A stretch of 64,000 nucleotides of DNA, from positions 1,621,701-1,685,700 of the forward strand of contig JAEPQD010000001.1 in NCBI GenBank assembly GCA_017642695.1, in the 5' to 3' direction. The notes beneath the pieces were generated by a model. It saw nothing but the letters and a program-made list of their open reading frames with translations, did not search any database and had not been told where the DNA came from. The first letter of the stretch is position 1. The number at the start of each line of letters is the position of its first letter. Of the stretch, positions 26,110 to 34,925 are shown piece after piece. This DNA comes from Parvibaculum sp. (GTDB lineage Bacteria; Pseudomonadota; Alphaproteobacteria; Parvibaculales; Parvibaculaceae). Both the position numbers and the translations under genes were made by a program.

Positions 26110-27345
26110 CTAGCTGTAGCGCGCCTCGCGCTTCTTGCCGGTGTTGCCCGCCTTCACCTCGCCGAGCGCCCATTCGAGGTCGGTGAGGTAGGTGTCTGTC
26201 ACCTGCGCATGGAAGGGCGAGAGCATGAGGTGAAGGCCTTTCGGCTCCGTGGTGAGGCTGGTGAACCAGCCGCGCTCGAAGAGCTTGCCCCAGACGGCGA
26301 AGGGATCGACCTCGTCATGGGTGAAGGAGATAATGCCGAGCTGCGGCCGCCCGAGAACGCTGAAGCCGAGTTTCGCGACGCCCGCCTCGATCGCCTCGCG
26401 CGCATCAGTGACCTGCTTGTGTTTCGCGCGGTAGCCTTCCTCGCCGAGAAAATTCATCACCGCCCAGGCCGCCGCGATCGCGCCGCCCGGCCGCGTGCCC
26501 GCGAGCGTCGGCGTCACCATGCGCCCTCCGGGCCAGTCCGCGCAGTCGAAGATCATGTGCGAGCGTAGATCGTCGGAGCGGAAGAGCACGGTGGACGCGC
26601 CCTTGGCACAGTAGCCGTATTTGTGGAGATCGGCGGACATGGAGGAGACGCCCGGCACCTCGAAATCGAAGGGTGGCACCTCGCCGCCGTTCATGCGCAC
26701 GAAAGGCGCGATGTAGCCGCCGACACAGGCGTCCACATGGAGCCAGAGCTTCTTCCTTTCCGCGAGTGCGCCGAGTTTTTCGATGGGGTCGATGAGCCCG
26801 TAGGGAAAGCACGGTGCGGAGCCGACGATCATGATCGTGTTGCCGTCGACGGCTTTCTCCATCGCGGTCACATCAGCCACGAGATCGGTGCAGGGAATGC
26901 GCCTGATCTCGAGCTCCATCATCTTCGCCGCCTTGTCGAAGGCGGGATGCGCCGACCACGGCGCGACGATGTTGCACTGACCCACGACGCCGCGCTCCTT
27001 GCGCGCGTAGTCCCGTGCGGTCTTCACCGCCATCGTGATCGAATCCGTGCCGCCCGACGTGATGTTGCCGGCCGCACCTTCGGGCCCATGAAGGAGACCG
27101 AGGCCCATCGAGACGACCTCGTCCTCCATCTGCTTCAGGCTCGGAAAGGCCATGGGACCGAGGCCGTTCTCCGACATGAACATCGTGTAGGCCTCCTTCT
27201 GGACCTCCGCGACATCCGGGCCGGCATTGAAGACATAGACGGCCGTCTTGCCTTCGCGCCATTTGACGTCGTTGGCGCCGCGGTTCTGCATCTCGCCCTT
27301 GAGTTTGCCCCATTCGGTGCCCTGTTTCGGCAGCGTAACGCCCAT
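26110..27345 (-). CDS. sphingosine-1-phosphate lyase-like PLP-dependent decarboxylase/lyase
   Basis: 411 aa from ATG at 27345 with a strong AGGAGGA 6 nt upstream. The fold-type I group II decarboxylase features are clear: NITSGGTDSITMAV (95-108) for phosphate, LHVDACVGGY with Asp206, and the Schiff-base Lys242 in SADLHKYGYCAKG. The GYCAKGAS and GGTDSI segments are more like sphingosine-1-phosphate lyase than glutamate decarboxylase. No N-terminal membrane anchor is present, as in bacterial homologues. It lies downstream of the copper operon on the same strand, with 55 nt between. Reaction in vivo unknown. Confidence 0.8.
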   Translation of the reverse strand: MGVTLPKQGTEWGKLKGEMQNRGANDVKWREGKTAVYVFNAGPDVAEVQKEAYTMFMSENGLGPMAFPSLKQMEDEVVSMGLGLLHGPEGAAGNITSGGTDSITMAVKTARDYARKERGVVGQCNIVAPWSAHPAFDKAAKMMELEIRRIPCTDLVADVTAMEKAVDGNTIMIVGSAPCFPYGLIDPIEKLGALAERKKLWLHVDACVGGYIAPFVRMNGGEVPPFDFEVPGVSSMSADLHKYGYCAKGASTVLFRSDDLRSHMIFDCADWPGGRMVTPTLAGTRPGGAIAAAWAVMNFLGEEGYRAKHKQVTDAREAIEAGVAKLGFSVLGRPQLGIISFTHDEVDPFAVWGKLFERGWFTSLTTEPKGLHLMLSPFHAQVTDTYLTDLEWALGEVKAGNTGKKREARYS

Positions 27346-27400
27346 GATCGTCCTCCTGTCGTTGTTGGGAACGAGACTAGCAGATCGGCGCGGCGAGGCA

Positions 27401-27937
27401 TCAATGATGATGCGCGGGCTGTCCGTCATGGCTGAGGTGAAGCATGGGGGCAGGCCGGGTGAGGGAATGGGGATCCATGCCCGGCATCGCGATTTCGTCC
27501 CAGTTCGTCGCGCCTCTTTCGCAGGTCTGCGCGACGGGGAAGAAGAGCATCATGACTTCGGGGTCGGCGGGCAGCTTCGTCATGAAAGAGAATTCGTCGA
27601 ACATGCCATCGGCGAGCGGGCCGCCTTTCCATGTGATCTTCACCACACCTTCGGAGACGGGCTTGCCGTGAATCTCGTAGGTTCGTGCGTAGGGTGCGAC
27701 CTCGGTGGTGACCGTCCAGCCGGGTTTCGGCTGAGGCTTCACCGAGATGACACCTTCCGGAATGGCGATGGAGATCGACGTCGTAGGAGAGCCGTCGCAG
27801 CCATGCGGAACGCGGAAGGTCGCCTTGAAATAGCTTCCTGCGTCGGCACTCGTCTCGTCGAGCACGACATGCGCGGCAGCGGGAACAACCGTGACGAGGG
27901 CCAAGGCCGCTGCAAGTGTTGCGATGAAATGTTTCAT
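27401..27937 (-). CDS. ycnI: YcnI family (DUF1775) periplasmic copper-binding protein
   Basis: 178 aa. The signal peptide ends at ...PAAA, so the mature protein would begin with His23 (HVVLDETSADAG), the residue that binds Cu(II) in characterised YcnI, together with a Trp (KPGWTV). The beta-sandwich core (FKATFRVPHGCDGSPT, KITWKGGPLADGMFDEF) is typical. The C-terminus is His-rich (HLSHDGQPAHHH), which could add metal sites. It follows the TonB receptor by 14 nt and is the third gene of the putative copper operon. Confidence 0.88.
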   Translation of the reverse strand: MKHFIATLAAALALVTVVPAAAHVVLDETSADAGSYFKATFRVPHGCDGSPTTSISIAIPEGVISVKPQPKPGWTVTTEVAPYARTYEIHGKPVSEGVVKITWKGGPLADGMFDEFSFMTKLPADPEVMMLFFPVAQTCERGATNWDEIAMPGMDPHSLTRPAPMLHLSHDGQPAHHH

Positions 27938-27951
27938 GTTCACGATACCCT

Positions 27952-30084
27952 TCAGAAAGCGATCTTGAGACCGGCAAAGAAGCTGCGGCCTTCGCCCGGA
28001 TAGAAGACGTTGGTGGCGGCAACAGTTGAGTCGGTGATGGTGCTGTAGGTCGAGATGTAGTGTTCATCGGTCAGGTTGCGTGCATCGACGAAGAGACGCA
28101 CGCCATCGGCAATATCGACGCCGCCTTCGAGCCCGAGCGTCGCGTAGCCCGGCGCCTCTAGATTGTTGGCGTAGTCGACATGGCCGCCATCCGGCACCCA
28201 TTCGACTTTCGGCGCGATGTCCCAGCCGAGGCCGTTCGGCGCGGGCGATGTGTAACGAAGCGCCGCGACATAGACATGGGGCGGCATGCCCGCGAGCTTG
28301 TTGTCGCCATAGACGGGATCGCCATCGAAGGAGAAGTCGCTGAACATGTAGGCCTGTTCGAGAAGAAGGCGGCTTCCGTCGGGCAGCAAGGCTTTCAGGC
28401 CATACGCGCCAATATCGAGCGTGAGTGCCACCTCGATGCCTTGATGGATCGTCTCGTCCGCGTTGAAGGTCGAGGCGGGGATCGCGGGCGCGACCGTGTA
28501 GTTGATGAGTTCGCCCTTCACCCGCGCATGATAGACGGCGACATCCCACGCGACAGTTTCGAGCGCCCCTCGCGTACCGACCTCGAAGGTGACGGCGCGC
28601 TGGGGATCGAGCGGCACGAACTGGAAGACGGTCGCCTGCACGAGCTCCGAAAAGGTCGGTGGTTCATAGCTCCGCGTGACGTTGCCGTAGACCTGGGCAT
28701 TGTCGATGAAGTCCCAGAGCACGCCGGCCCTCGGGCTCACCGAATTGAAGTCCTCGCGGTCGTTCCGCGCGGGCGTGATGTCGTTCTCGAACTTGCGGTA
28801 GGACATGATGCCCTGAAGTCCGCCGACGAGGGCAACATCCTCGAGAACGTAGAACTGGTTCTCGGCATAGAGCTTGAGGTTGGTCGCGGTCTGCGTACCG
28901 CTCGCAGCGAGAGCGCCGCGCGAACCGGAGACGTTCGTGTACTGCTTCGCATCGACCTCACTCCAGGAGAAATCGCCGCCAAGCGTAAAGATGTTGCGAT
29001 GACCGCCAAGTGTGGCCTCGCTCCTGTAGCGCGTGAAGAGACCGGCGAGCGGACCACGATAGTCGAGCACGCGGAAAATGGGGTGATAGAGCCGCTTGTA
29101 GCCCGCATAACCGCCGAATTCGATCACGTCCCCGTCGCCGAGATCGAGCGCTGTCTTGTTGGCGACGCGGATCGAGCGGACGTTGCGCTGCTGATTGAGC
29201 GCGATGTTGCCGGGGTTTGCCATCTCCGGAGCGTTCTCGGACTGTGCGAGCGTGAGCGTGCCGGGAAGCTCCTGATCGACCGTGTTGGAGATCAGATAGA
29301 AACGTGTCTCCGCACGGTCGTTGAAGCGGTGACCGATATTGCCGGAGAAGCGGAAGCTCTGTTCCTGTTCCTGTTTGCGAAAGCCTTCGACGTAATTGCC
29401 GGTCATGGCGGCGAAGATGTCCGTCTTGCCCTGGGCGCGCGCGGTCTGGGAATGAAGGCGTGCGGTGCCGTAGCTGCCACCCTCGATGCGGACGAGGTTC
29501 TCGGCCTCGGCTGTGTAACCGGTAGGCGTGACGAAGTTGATCGCGCCGCCAAGCGTCACCGACCCGAAGCGGAGCCCGTTGCCGCCTTTGTACACCTCGA
29601 TGTGCTGCGCGATCAGCGGATCGACCTCCTGGAAGTCGGCCGCGCCGTCGGCAAGATTGTAGGGCACGCCGTCCTGCAGGATTTCGAGACCGCGCATGTG
29701 GAAGGAACGCGACAGGCCCGATCCGCGTACGGAAAGGCGAACCTCGGCGCCGAACCGCTTGCGCGCATAGACGCCGGGCGTGAAGTCCATCACGTCCTCG
29801 AAATCATGAGCATAAGTGTCTGCGTAGTTTTCAGCAGGAACGATGCTGACGGCTCCCGGCATGCGCGAGAGTTCTTCCTGCGCTTCGCCGACGCCGGGGA
29901 CGGTGAGCGTTCCCGCAGCGTAGGAAGGAGAGGTGGGGCCGGAGAGCGGGTTTTCCATCCTGCCTTCGACGAGAATTTCAGGGAGTTCGATGCTCTGTTC
30001 TTCTTCCTGCGCATGGGCGGCGAAGGACAGGCCGGAAGCGAGCGCGGCAAGCGCCGCGCCCGACAGGACGGACAGGGTTTTCAT
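27952..30084 (-). CDS. TonB-dependent outer-membrane receptor, putative copper uptake
   Basis: 710 aa from ATG at 30084, preceded by GAGG; an upstream in-frame start at 30123 would prefix a non-signal sequence. A signal peptide (ALAALASGLSFAAHAQ) leads to a plug domain with a TonB-box-like segment, LSVRGSGLSRSFHMRG and LGGAINFVTPTG, then a barrel ending in Phe. The flanking genes, a DUF2946 protein upstream and YcnI downstream, point to copper, not iron. The barrel shows no obvious ligand-specific motif, so the substrate is inferred from context only. Confidence 0.87.
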   Translation of the reverse strand: MKTLSVLSGAALAALASGLSFAAHAQEEEQSIELPEILVEGRMENPLSGPTSPSYAAGTLTVPGVGEAQEELSRMPGAVSIVPAENYADTYAHDFEDVMDFTPGVYARKRFGAEVRLSVRGSGLSRSFHMRGLEILQDGVPYNLADGAADFQEVDPLIAQHIEVYKGGNGLRFGSVTLGGAINFVTPTGYTAEAENLVRIEGGSYGTARLHSQTARAQGKTDIFAAMTGNYVEGFRKQEQEQSFRFSGNIGHRFNDRAETRFYLISNTVDQELPGTLTLAQSENAPEMANPGNIALNQQRNVRSIRVANKTALDLGDGDVIEFGGYAGYKRLYHPIFRVLDYRGPLAGLFTRYRSEATLGGHRNIFTLGGDFSWSEVDAKQYTNVSGSRGALAASGTQTATNLKLYAENQFYVLEDVALVGGLQGIMSYRKFENDITPARNDREDFNSVSPRAGVLWDFIDNAQVYGNVTRSYEPPTFSELVQATVFQFVPLDPQRAVTFEVGTRGALETVAWDVAVYHARVKGELINYTVAPAIPASTFNADETIHQGIEVALTLDIGAYGLKALLPDGSRLLLEQAYMFSDFSFDGDPVYGDNKLAGMPPHVYVAALRYTSPAPNGLGWDIAPKVEWVPDGGHVDYANNLEAPGYATLGLEGGVDIADGVRLFVDARNLTDEHYISTYSTITDSTVAATNVFYPGEGRSFFAGLKIAF

Positions 30085-30168
30085 GTTGCCTCGACTGACG
30101 GCTCGCGCCTGCTGGCGGCGCACCGCTGCAGGCGTCGTTATGAACGGAAACGGAAAGGGAGCGTCAGG

Positions 30169-30576
30169 TCAGAGTGGCGGCGCGCGGGGATGCCCGTCGG
30201 CCGTGACGGCCGGTGCCAGGACCATGTGAGCCGCGCGGGCGGGCGCGGGCAGCGCCCAGTGGAACGCGGGGAGGGTGAAGACCGCTGTAAGCGCAGCAGC
30301 CCCGCAGTGATGGAGACAGGAGGAGCAGTCATCGCTCGAGGTGCCGGGCGCAACCGGTTCGACAGGGTTGCCCTCGGCGTCGAGATAGACCTCTTTCGCC
30401 TCGCCGCCTGAACAGATGATGGTCTGGAACAGGCCCTCCGTGGCGGGTCCTGCAAGTTGCTGGGCGAAGGGAACGGCGATGTGGAGGAAAATCGCCAGAA
30501 AGGCGAGCGACTGCATGACGCCGATGCGCGCCCCAAGCCCCTGAACATCGCCTCTGTATGTCGAGATCGTCCCCAT
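30169..30576 (-). CDS. DUF2946-like small membrane protein of copper operons
   Basis: 135 aa. An N-terminal hydrophobic segment (VMQSLAFLAIFLHIAVPFAQ) and a second in the C-terminal half (AALTAVFTLPAF) flank a loop with CSGGEAKEV and the cluster DDCSSCLHHC, a cysteine/histidine motif common in this family. The protein ends near a short His- and Pro-containing tail. DUF2946 genes typically stand next to TonB receptors and other copper genes, as here. The start could be Met21 at 30516 instead. The receptor begins about 85 nt downstream. Confidence 0.75.
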   Translation of the reverse strand: MGTISTYRGDVQGLGARIGVMQSLAFLAIFLHIAVPFAQQLAGPATEGLFQTIICSGGEAKEVYLDAEGNPVEPVAPGTSSDDCSSCLHHCGAAALTAVFTLPAFHWALPAPARAAHMVLAPAVTADGHPRAPPL

Positions 30577-30705
30577 GAGCCGGATACTACGCCGCGCGGT
30601 CCGGGGATGCCACGGCCAGTGCGGGCGCAGTTTGTCGCAGCCGGCGGCTTTGCGCTTATACTCCGGGCAAAGGGAACGGCATCAAGACCGACATGGGAGG
30701 AGACG

Positions 30706-31554
30706 ATGACCCAATATGAAGACCTGCTTTACGAGGTGAAAGACCGCGTGGCGGTGCTGACGCTCAACCGGCCGGACAAACTCAATGCCTGGACGGCGGC
30801 AATGGAGAAGAGCGTCAGGCAGGCCATGGCGGCAGCTGTGGAAGACAACGATGTGCGCGTCATCGTGGTGACCGGGGCGGGGCGCGGCTTCTGTGCGGGC
30901 GCCGACATGAACCTGCTCCAGTCCATCAAGCCGACGAAATGGGAAGACCGGGAACTGGCACAGGCGTCGCGCGAGGAGACATACGATTTCGCAAGCGGGC
31001 TCGGACCCGATGTGAGCACGCATTACGGCGGCCGCTTCGGCTACCTGATGCAGGTGAAGAAACCGATCATCGCCGCGATCAACGGACCGGCAGCGGGGCT
31101 CGGTCTCGTCTTCGCGCTTTATGCCGACATGCGTTTCGCAGGCTCGGAGGCGAAATTCACGACCTCTTTCGCGAGCCGCGGTCTCATTGCCGAGCATGGC
31201 ATTTCCTGGCTGTTGCCGCACCTCGTGGGGCCCGCGCGTTCGCTTGATCTTCTCATGTCGGCACGGAAGATGATGGCGGACGAAGCCGAGAAGCTCGGTC
31301 TCGTGAACCGTACTTTCCCACAGGAAAATTTCATGGCAAACGTGATGGACTATGCACGGATGCTGTCCGAAACCGTCTCGCCGCGCTCGATGGCGGTCAT
31401 GAAAGCGCAGATATGGAAGGCACTCTTCCAGAACTTCAATGAGGCGCTGGAAGTGGGCGACAGCGAAATGCAGAAGAGCTTTGGCAGCGCCGACTTCAAG
31501 GAAGGCGTTGCGCATTTCGTGGAAAAGCGGGCGGCGAACTTCACAGGGCGCTGA
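30706..31554 (+). CDS. enoyl-CoA hydratase/isomerase family protein (crotonase)
   Basis: 282 aa from ATG at 30706 with GGGAGGAGA upstream. Crotonase features: LTLNRPDKLNAW, the oxyanion-hole loop GRGFCAGADMNLL, and NGPAAGLGLVFALYADMRFA. At the position where hydratases have the first catalytic Glu in a GGGCE-type motif, this protein has hydrophobic residues (GLGLVFA), while a Glu is kept in the second loop (LIAEHGISW). It may therefore be an isomerase, hydrolase or hydratase with altered chemistry. It is convergent with btuB, and a shared terminator lies between them. Confidence 0.85.
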   Translation: MTQYEDLLYEVKDRVAVLTLNRPDKLNAWTAAMEKSVRQAMAAAVEDNDVRVIVVTGAGRGFCAGADMNLLQSIKPTKWEDRELAQASREETYDFASGLGPDVSTHYGGRFGYLMQVKKPIIAAINGPAAGLGLVFALYADMRFAGSEAKFTTSFASRGLIAEHGISWLLPHLVGPARSLDLLMSARKMMADEAEKLGLVNRTFPQENFMANVMDYARMLSETVSPRSMAVMKAQIWKALFQNFNEALEVGDSEMQKSFGSADFKEGVAHFVEKRAANFTGR

Positions 31555-31573
31555 TTGCGGCATCCTGACGAAA

Positions 31574-31601
31574 AAAGGCGCGGGAAATATCCCGCGCCTT
31601 T
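31574..31601. terminator. bidirectional intrinsic terminator
   Basis: AAAGGCGCGGG-AAATAT-CCCGCGCCTTT, a perfect 11-bp stem with A-runs and T-runs at both ends. It serves the convergent crotonase and btuB genes. Confidence 0.88.
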
Positions 31602-31621
31602 GCCGTCAGAAGGGGTTTCGA

Positions 31622-33601
31622 TCAGAACGTGACCTGAACCCCCGCAAGCGCCTCGATACCCGGCGCCTCGAAGCCGTTGGCCGGTTCGTAGGTCGTGTCG
31701 AGCAGGTTGTTCACCCGTGCCGTGAGCTTCACGTTTTCCGTGAGACGGTGCGAAGCGGCAATATTGACCAGCGTGTAGGGCGTGGGATCGACATAGAAGC
31801 CGAAAGAGTCGCGCGGGACATCGCGATAGACGTCGACCCACTCGGCATTCGTCGAGAGAACGGTGCCGGGAGTGACTTCCCAGCTTGCCGTGAGACCGAT
31901 CTGGTGACGCGGGCGGCGGACCATCGAACTCGCGAACTGCTCGGACTTTAGAATCGTCAACGTGTAGTCGAGCCGGGCGGTGAATGCGTCGACAGGATTG
32001 ATCTCGAAGAAGGTTTCGAGCCCTTTCGTGTCCAGCTTGTCGATGTTGACAGCTGTCGAATTCACGCCGACGAAGACGATGGAGATGGCGTCCTCGACCT
32101 CGGTGTCGAACCATGTTGCGCCGGCCATTGCCTTGCCATCGAGAAGACCTTGCTCGATACCGATTTCCCACCCCTTGCTCTTTTCGGGTTTGAGGTTCGG
32201 ATTGCCGTTGTAAACGCCGGAAGGAAAACCGCCGAACGTGTTCACGTCGAAACCATAGCGCTGGTAGAGCGATGGTGTCTTGAAACCGGTGCCGTAGGAG
32301 AGAGTGAGGCGCGTGTCCGTCTCCGGATGGTAATAACCGGGTGCCAGCGTGAAGGTGAAGCGATCGTCCATGTCTTCCGGCATGTCGCGGCGCGCGCTGA
32401 CGGTTGCGAAGAAACGTTCGCCAAACGTCATGTGATCGGCTGCATAGACAGCGAAAGAGTCGGTGCTTGCATCGGAGTTCAGAGAAATGACAAAGCCGCC
32501 CAGATCGCGGTAGCCGCTGGACTCGAATTCGTCATGTGTGTAGCTGGCGCCGAACGTCAACAGGTGCTCGTCGGAAAGATCGAAGGCGTTGTCGAAGGCC
32601 GCCTTGATCGTCCGGCCTTCGTTGCTGGCCCGGTCGAGATAGACTGAGCCGCCTGGATCGGGATCGTCTGAGGAATCCGAATCCTGCAACGTGTATCCGA
32701 GCGAGAACCGCGGCCGCCATCTGCCCTCCACGAACCGGCCCTCGAGATCGCCGGAGAGGAAAAGACGTTTCGATTCGAAGATGCTGTCAAAGTTCTGGTA
32801 GATGGAGACGAACCCCGCAGTGGAGCCGTCGGAGTCGGTATCGGCTTCGGCATCCGTGTACTGCACGAAGATCGAACCGCTAACATGTTCACTGAACTTC
32901 GTGCCGATGCGGCCGGAGGCGGAAAGCGTTTCCGTGCCGTCGTCTTCGCCGCCCCGCGCGTCGTGCAGCCGAGACGAGGTGATGTCGTTGCCGTCCGTAT
33001 CCTCCCGCGTCAGTGAGAGGAAGTAGTCGGAAGTGCCGAAGCTCCCGCCGGCGCTCGCATAGGTGTTGAGCGTGCCGAGCGTTCCACCTTCGATGCGCGC
33101 CGTGAAGCTCGGATCGCCTGCGCCCGTTTTCGTGATGACGTTGATGACGCCGCCGATGGCCTGGCTGCCGTAGAGTGCGGATTGCGGGCCGCGTACCACT
33201 TCGATGCGCTCGACGCTGTCGAGCGGAATGCCGGCGAGATTGGCGGCGCCGCCGGGCGAAGACGGATCGTTGATGGGCATGCCGTTCACCAGCACGAGCG
33301 TCTGATTGGAATTTGCGCCACGCGTGAAAACCGATGTGACGGTGCCGCGCGCACCTGACGGCACGATATGGACGCCCGGAACGGAACGCAGCGCGTCGGT
33401 GATGTCCTGATACTGGAATTTCTCGATCTCTTCCGTGGTGACGATCGTGTAGCTCGACGCCACTTCCTTGGTCGGGATGGGTTCGATACCGCCCGATACG
33501 AGCAGTTCAGGTGTTTCAATCGCTTCCCCGGCATGCGCGGAAGCGGCGGCGCATGCCGCCAGTGTCAGGGCCGCGAAGGCCCCCCAGCCTGTGTTTTTCA
33601 T
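31622..33601 (-). CDS. btuB: TonB-dependent vitamin B12 receptor (BtuB-like)
   Basis: 659 aa. Signal peptide at about 1-24, TonB-box-like ELLVSGG, plug domain (ITDALRSVPGVHIVPSGARG, VLVNGMPINDPSSPGG, RIEVVRGPQSALYGSQAIGG) and a 22-strand-type barrel ending GVQVTF with the terminal Phe. The calcium- and cobalamin-binding Asp-rich loops of BtuB are suggested by DTDGNDI and DSDSSDDPDPGG. The decisive evidence is the cobalamin riboswitch in its leader (33745-33970). No other B12 gene is in the window. Confidence 0.92.
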   Translation of the reverse strand: MKNTGWGAFAALTLAACAAASAHAGEAIETPELLVSGGIEPIPTKEVASSYTIVTTEEIEKFQYQDITDALRSVPGVHIVPSGARGTVTSVFTRGANSNQTLVLVNGMPINDPSSPGGAANLAGIPLDSVERIEVVRGPQSALYGSQAIGGVINVITKTGAGDPSFTARIEGGTLGTLNTYASAGGSFGTSDYFLSLTREDTDGNDITSSRLHDARGGEDDGTETLSASGRIGTKFSEHVSGSIFVQYTDAEADTDSDGSTAGFVSIYQNFDSIFESKRLFLSGDLEGRFVEGRWRPRFSLGYTLQDSDSSDDPDPGGSVYLDRASNEGRTIKAAFDNAFDLSDEHLLTFGASYTHDEFESSGYRDLGGFVISLNSDASTDSFAVYAADHMTFGERFFATVSARRDMPEDMDDRFTFTLAPGYYHPETDTRLTLSYGTGFKTPSLYQRYGFDVNTFGGFPSGVYNGNPNLKPEKSKGWEIGIEQGLLDGKAMAGATWFDTEVEDAISIVFVGVNSTAVNIDKLDTKGLETFFEINPVDAFTARLDYTLTILKSEQFASSMVRRPRHQIGLTASWEVTPGTVLSTNAEWVDVYRDVPRDSFGFYVDPTPYTLVNIAASHRLTENVKLTARVNNLLDTTYEPANGFEAPGIEALAGVQVTF

Positions 33602-33615
33602 TGGAATCTAGAGTC

Positions 33616-33672
33616 CTGTCTCTCTGGCGCGGCCGCCCCGGCCGCATGGCGCCGCGAGCAGGGGAGAGACAG
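33616..33672 (-). promoter_or_regulatory. putative expression-platform hairpin of the cobalamin riboswitch
   Basis: In the btuB leader, CTGTCTCTC pairs perfectly with GAGAGACAG, enclosing GC-rich arms (GGCGCC/GCGC). The 3' arm lies directly before the ribosome-binding sequence and the start codon at 33601. It could hide the ribosome-binding site when B12 is bound. Confidence 0.5.
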
Positions 33673-33744
33673 AAATGGAAACGGTTGGCCAAAGGCTGCG
33701 AGCCTTCGAGCAGGCCGTCCCCCTGGCACACCCCCGGCCACGGC

Positions 33745-33970
33745 AGATGACGAACCCGGTGGCAGGTCTCCTGGCTCGCGGGTCACAGGCCTCGTTCCGT
33801 CTTCCCGGGATGCCGGCCCTTGAAAGGACCTTGGCAGCCAGTGACATAGGTGGAACGGAGCCTCGCCGCTTACAGTTGCGGGGGCAGCCAGGGCATTGGC
33901 CGGAAGGGCCTCACCCTGTTCCCTCTTGCCTCCAGAAGCCGCCTTGGGAGCGGCTCCCGGAACCATCGAG
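33745..33970 (-). ncRNA. cobalamin (B12) riboswitch
   Basis: On the minus strand the leader contains the B12 box AGCCAGGAGACCTGCC (33776-33761), GCAACTGTAAGCGG, the AGAGGGAACAGGGTG segment upstream and GGGAAGACGG between them, in the order of the Rfam cobalamin aptamer. The aptamer is followed by about 145 nt to the btuB start. The ends given here are approximate. In this class, B12 binding lowers expression of the uptake receptor. Confidence 0.95.
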
Positions 33971-34015
33971 TGGGGGCATCATAGGGATGGCGATTACAGT
34001 GTCAAACTGGCCGTT

Positions 34016-34651
34016 TCAGGCCTTGGCGCTCGGTCGCGCCGAAACGGCGGCATGCCAGCGCAGCAGATCGGCATGCTCCGGCTTCGGCTCCTGCTTCACC
34101 CATTTCGCGAAATCGACGCAAACAAGCGCCGTGATGTCGGCAAGCGAGAAGCGGTCGATGGCGATCCATTCGCGGCCTTTGAGACGGGCGTTCAGCATCT
34201 CGAAGAACTGGTTAAGGCGGACAGAGCCACGTTCCGCGAGCTCCGGGATCTGCGGCAGGTCGAGCGGGCCGGGAAGCGCGCGGCCGACCATGCCTTTCGA
34301 GGTATTGCGCAGCACTTCGGCGATCGGCATGAAGCCTTCGAACTCGATCCGCGCATTCCAGCTGAAGACGAGGCCCTTTTCTTCCGCCGTCGAGCCCAGA
34401 AGTGCGGGCTCCGGCTTTACGGCGTCGGCCCAGGCGGCGATGCCGATATTTTCCGTGAGGACCGTCCCGGTCTCGAGCTTGAGCGCGGGCACAGTGCAGG
34501 CTGGATTGATGGCACGGTAGGCCTCGCCGAGCTGCTCCGCCTTCATGAGGTCAACCTGGACCGTCTCGTGTTCGATGCCCTTCTCGGCGAGAAGAATGCG
34601 CGCGCGGCGCGGGCTCGGAGCGGCGGTAAAATCGTAGAGGACGGGTGCCAT
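34016..34651 (-). CDS. glutathione S-transferase family protein
   Basis: 211 aa. N-terminal thioredoxin-like domain with APSPRRARILLAEKGI and the cis-proline/glutathione loop NPACTVPALKLETG and LTENIGIAAW, then an all-helical C-terminal domain with IDRFSLADITALVCVDFAKW, the N-capping and hydrophobic staple motif. The catalytic Ser or Cys would be in the first loop. It is upstream of the riboswitch on the same strand and not obviously linked to B12. Substrate unknown. Confidence 0.88.
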   Translation of the reverse strand: MAPVLYDFTAAPSPRRARILLAEKGIEHETVQVDLMKAEQLGEAYRAINPACTVPALKLETGTVLTENIGIAAWADAVKPEPALLGSTAEEKGLVFSWNARIEFEGFMPIAEVLRNTSKGMVGRALPGPLDLPQIPELAERGSVRLNQFFEMLNARLKGREWIAIDRFSLADITALVCVDFAKWVKQEPKPEHADLLRWHAAVSARPSAKA

Positions 34652-34800
34652 GACGTTTCCTTGTTGTGATGTGGACGGGCGGGCCCGCCTCTTGCCGTTG
34701 AGGACGGATCGTAGCCAAACGCGAAGCGGTATGTCTCCTGCCTAAACGGGCGGTATGCGATGGGGGATGGCAACAGAACAGCCTCTTGCCCGGAAAAGAC

Positions 34801-34834
34801 AAAGGCTCCCGCGCGGAAAGCGCCAGGAGCCTTT
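34801..34834 (-). terminator. terminator after tRNA-Pro
   Basis: AAAGGCTCC and GGAGCCTTT form a 9-bp stem around a 16-nt loop just after the 3' end of the tRNA on the minus strand, followed by GTCTTTTCC. Confidence 0.65.
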
Positions 34835-34848
34835 GCTGTCTTCAGAAC

Positions 34849-34925
34849 TGGTCGGAGTGGCAGGATTTGAACCTGCGACCCCCTCGTCCCGAACGAGGTG
34901 CGCTACCAGACTGCGCCACACTCCG
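34849..34925 (-). tRNA. tRNA-Pro (anticodon CGG)
   Basis: A 77-nt cloverleaf. Acceptor CGGAGTG pairs with CACTCCG; the D-arm has GCGCAGTCTGGTAGCGC; the anticodon arm CCTCG-TTCGGGA-CGAGG gives anticodon CGG; the T-arm is CAGGTTCAAATCCTG. CCA is encoded. It reads proline codon CCG. Confidence 0.95.

Noticed and set aside
28180-30411. 743-codon open frame on the plus strand
   Set aside because: Antisense of the TonB receptor, which has signal, plug and barrel features.
31622-33601. Siderophore receptor assignment
   Set aside because: The B12 riboswitch in its leader argues for cobalamin instead.
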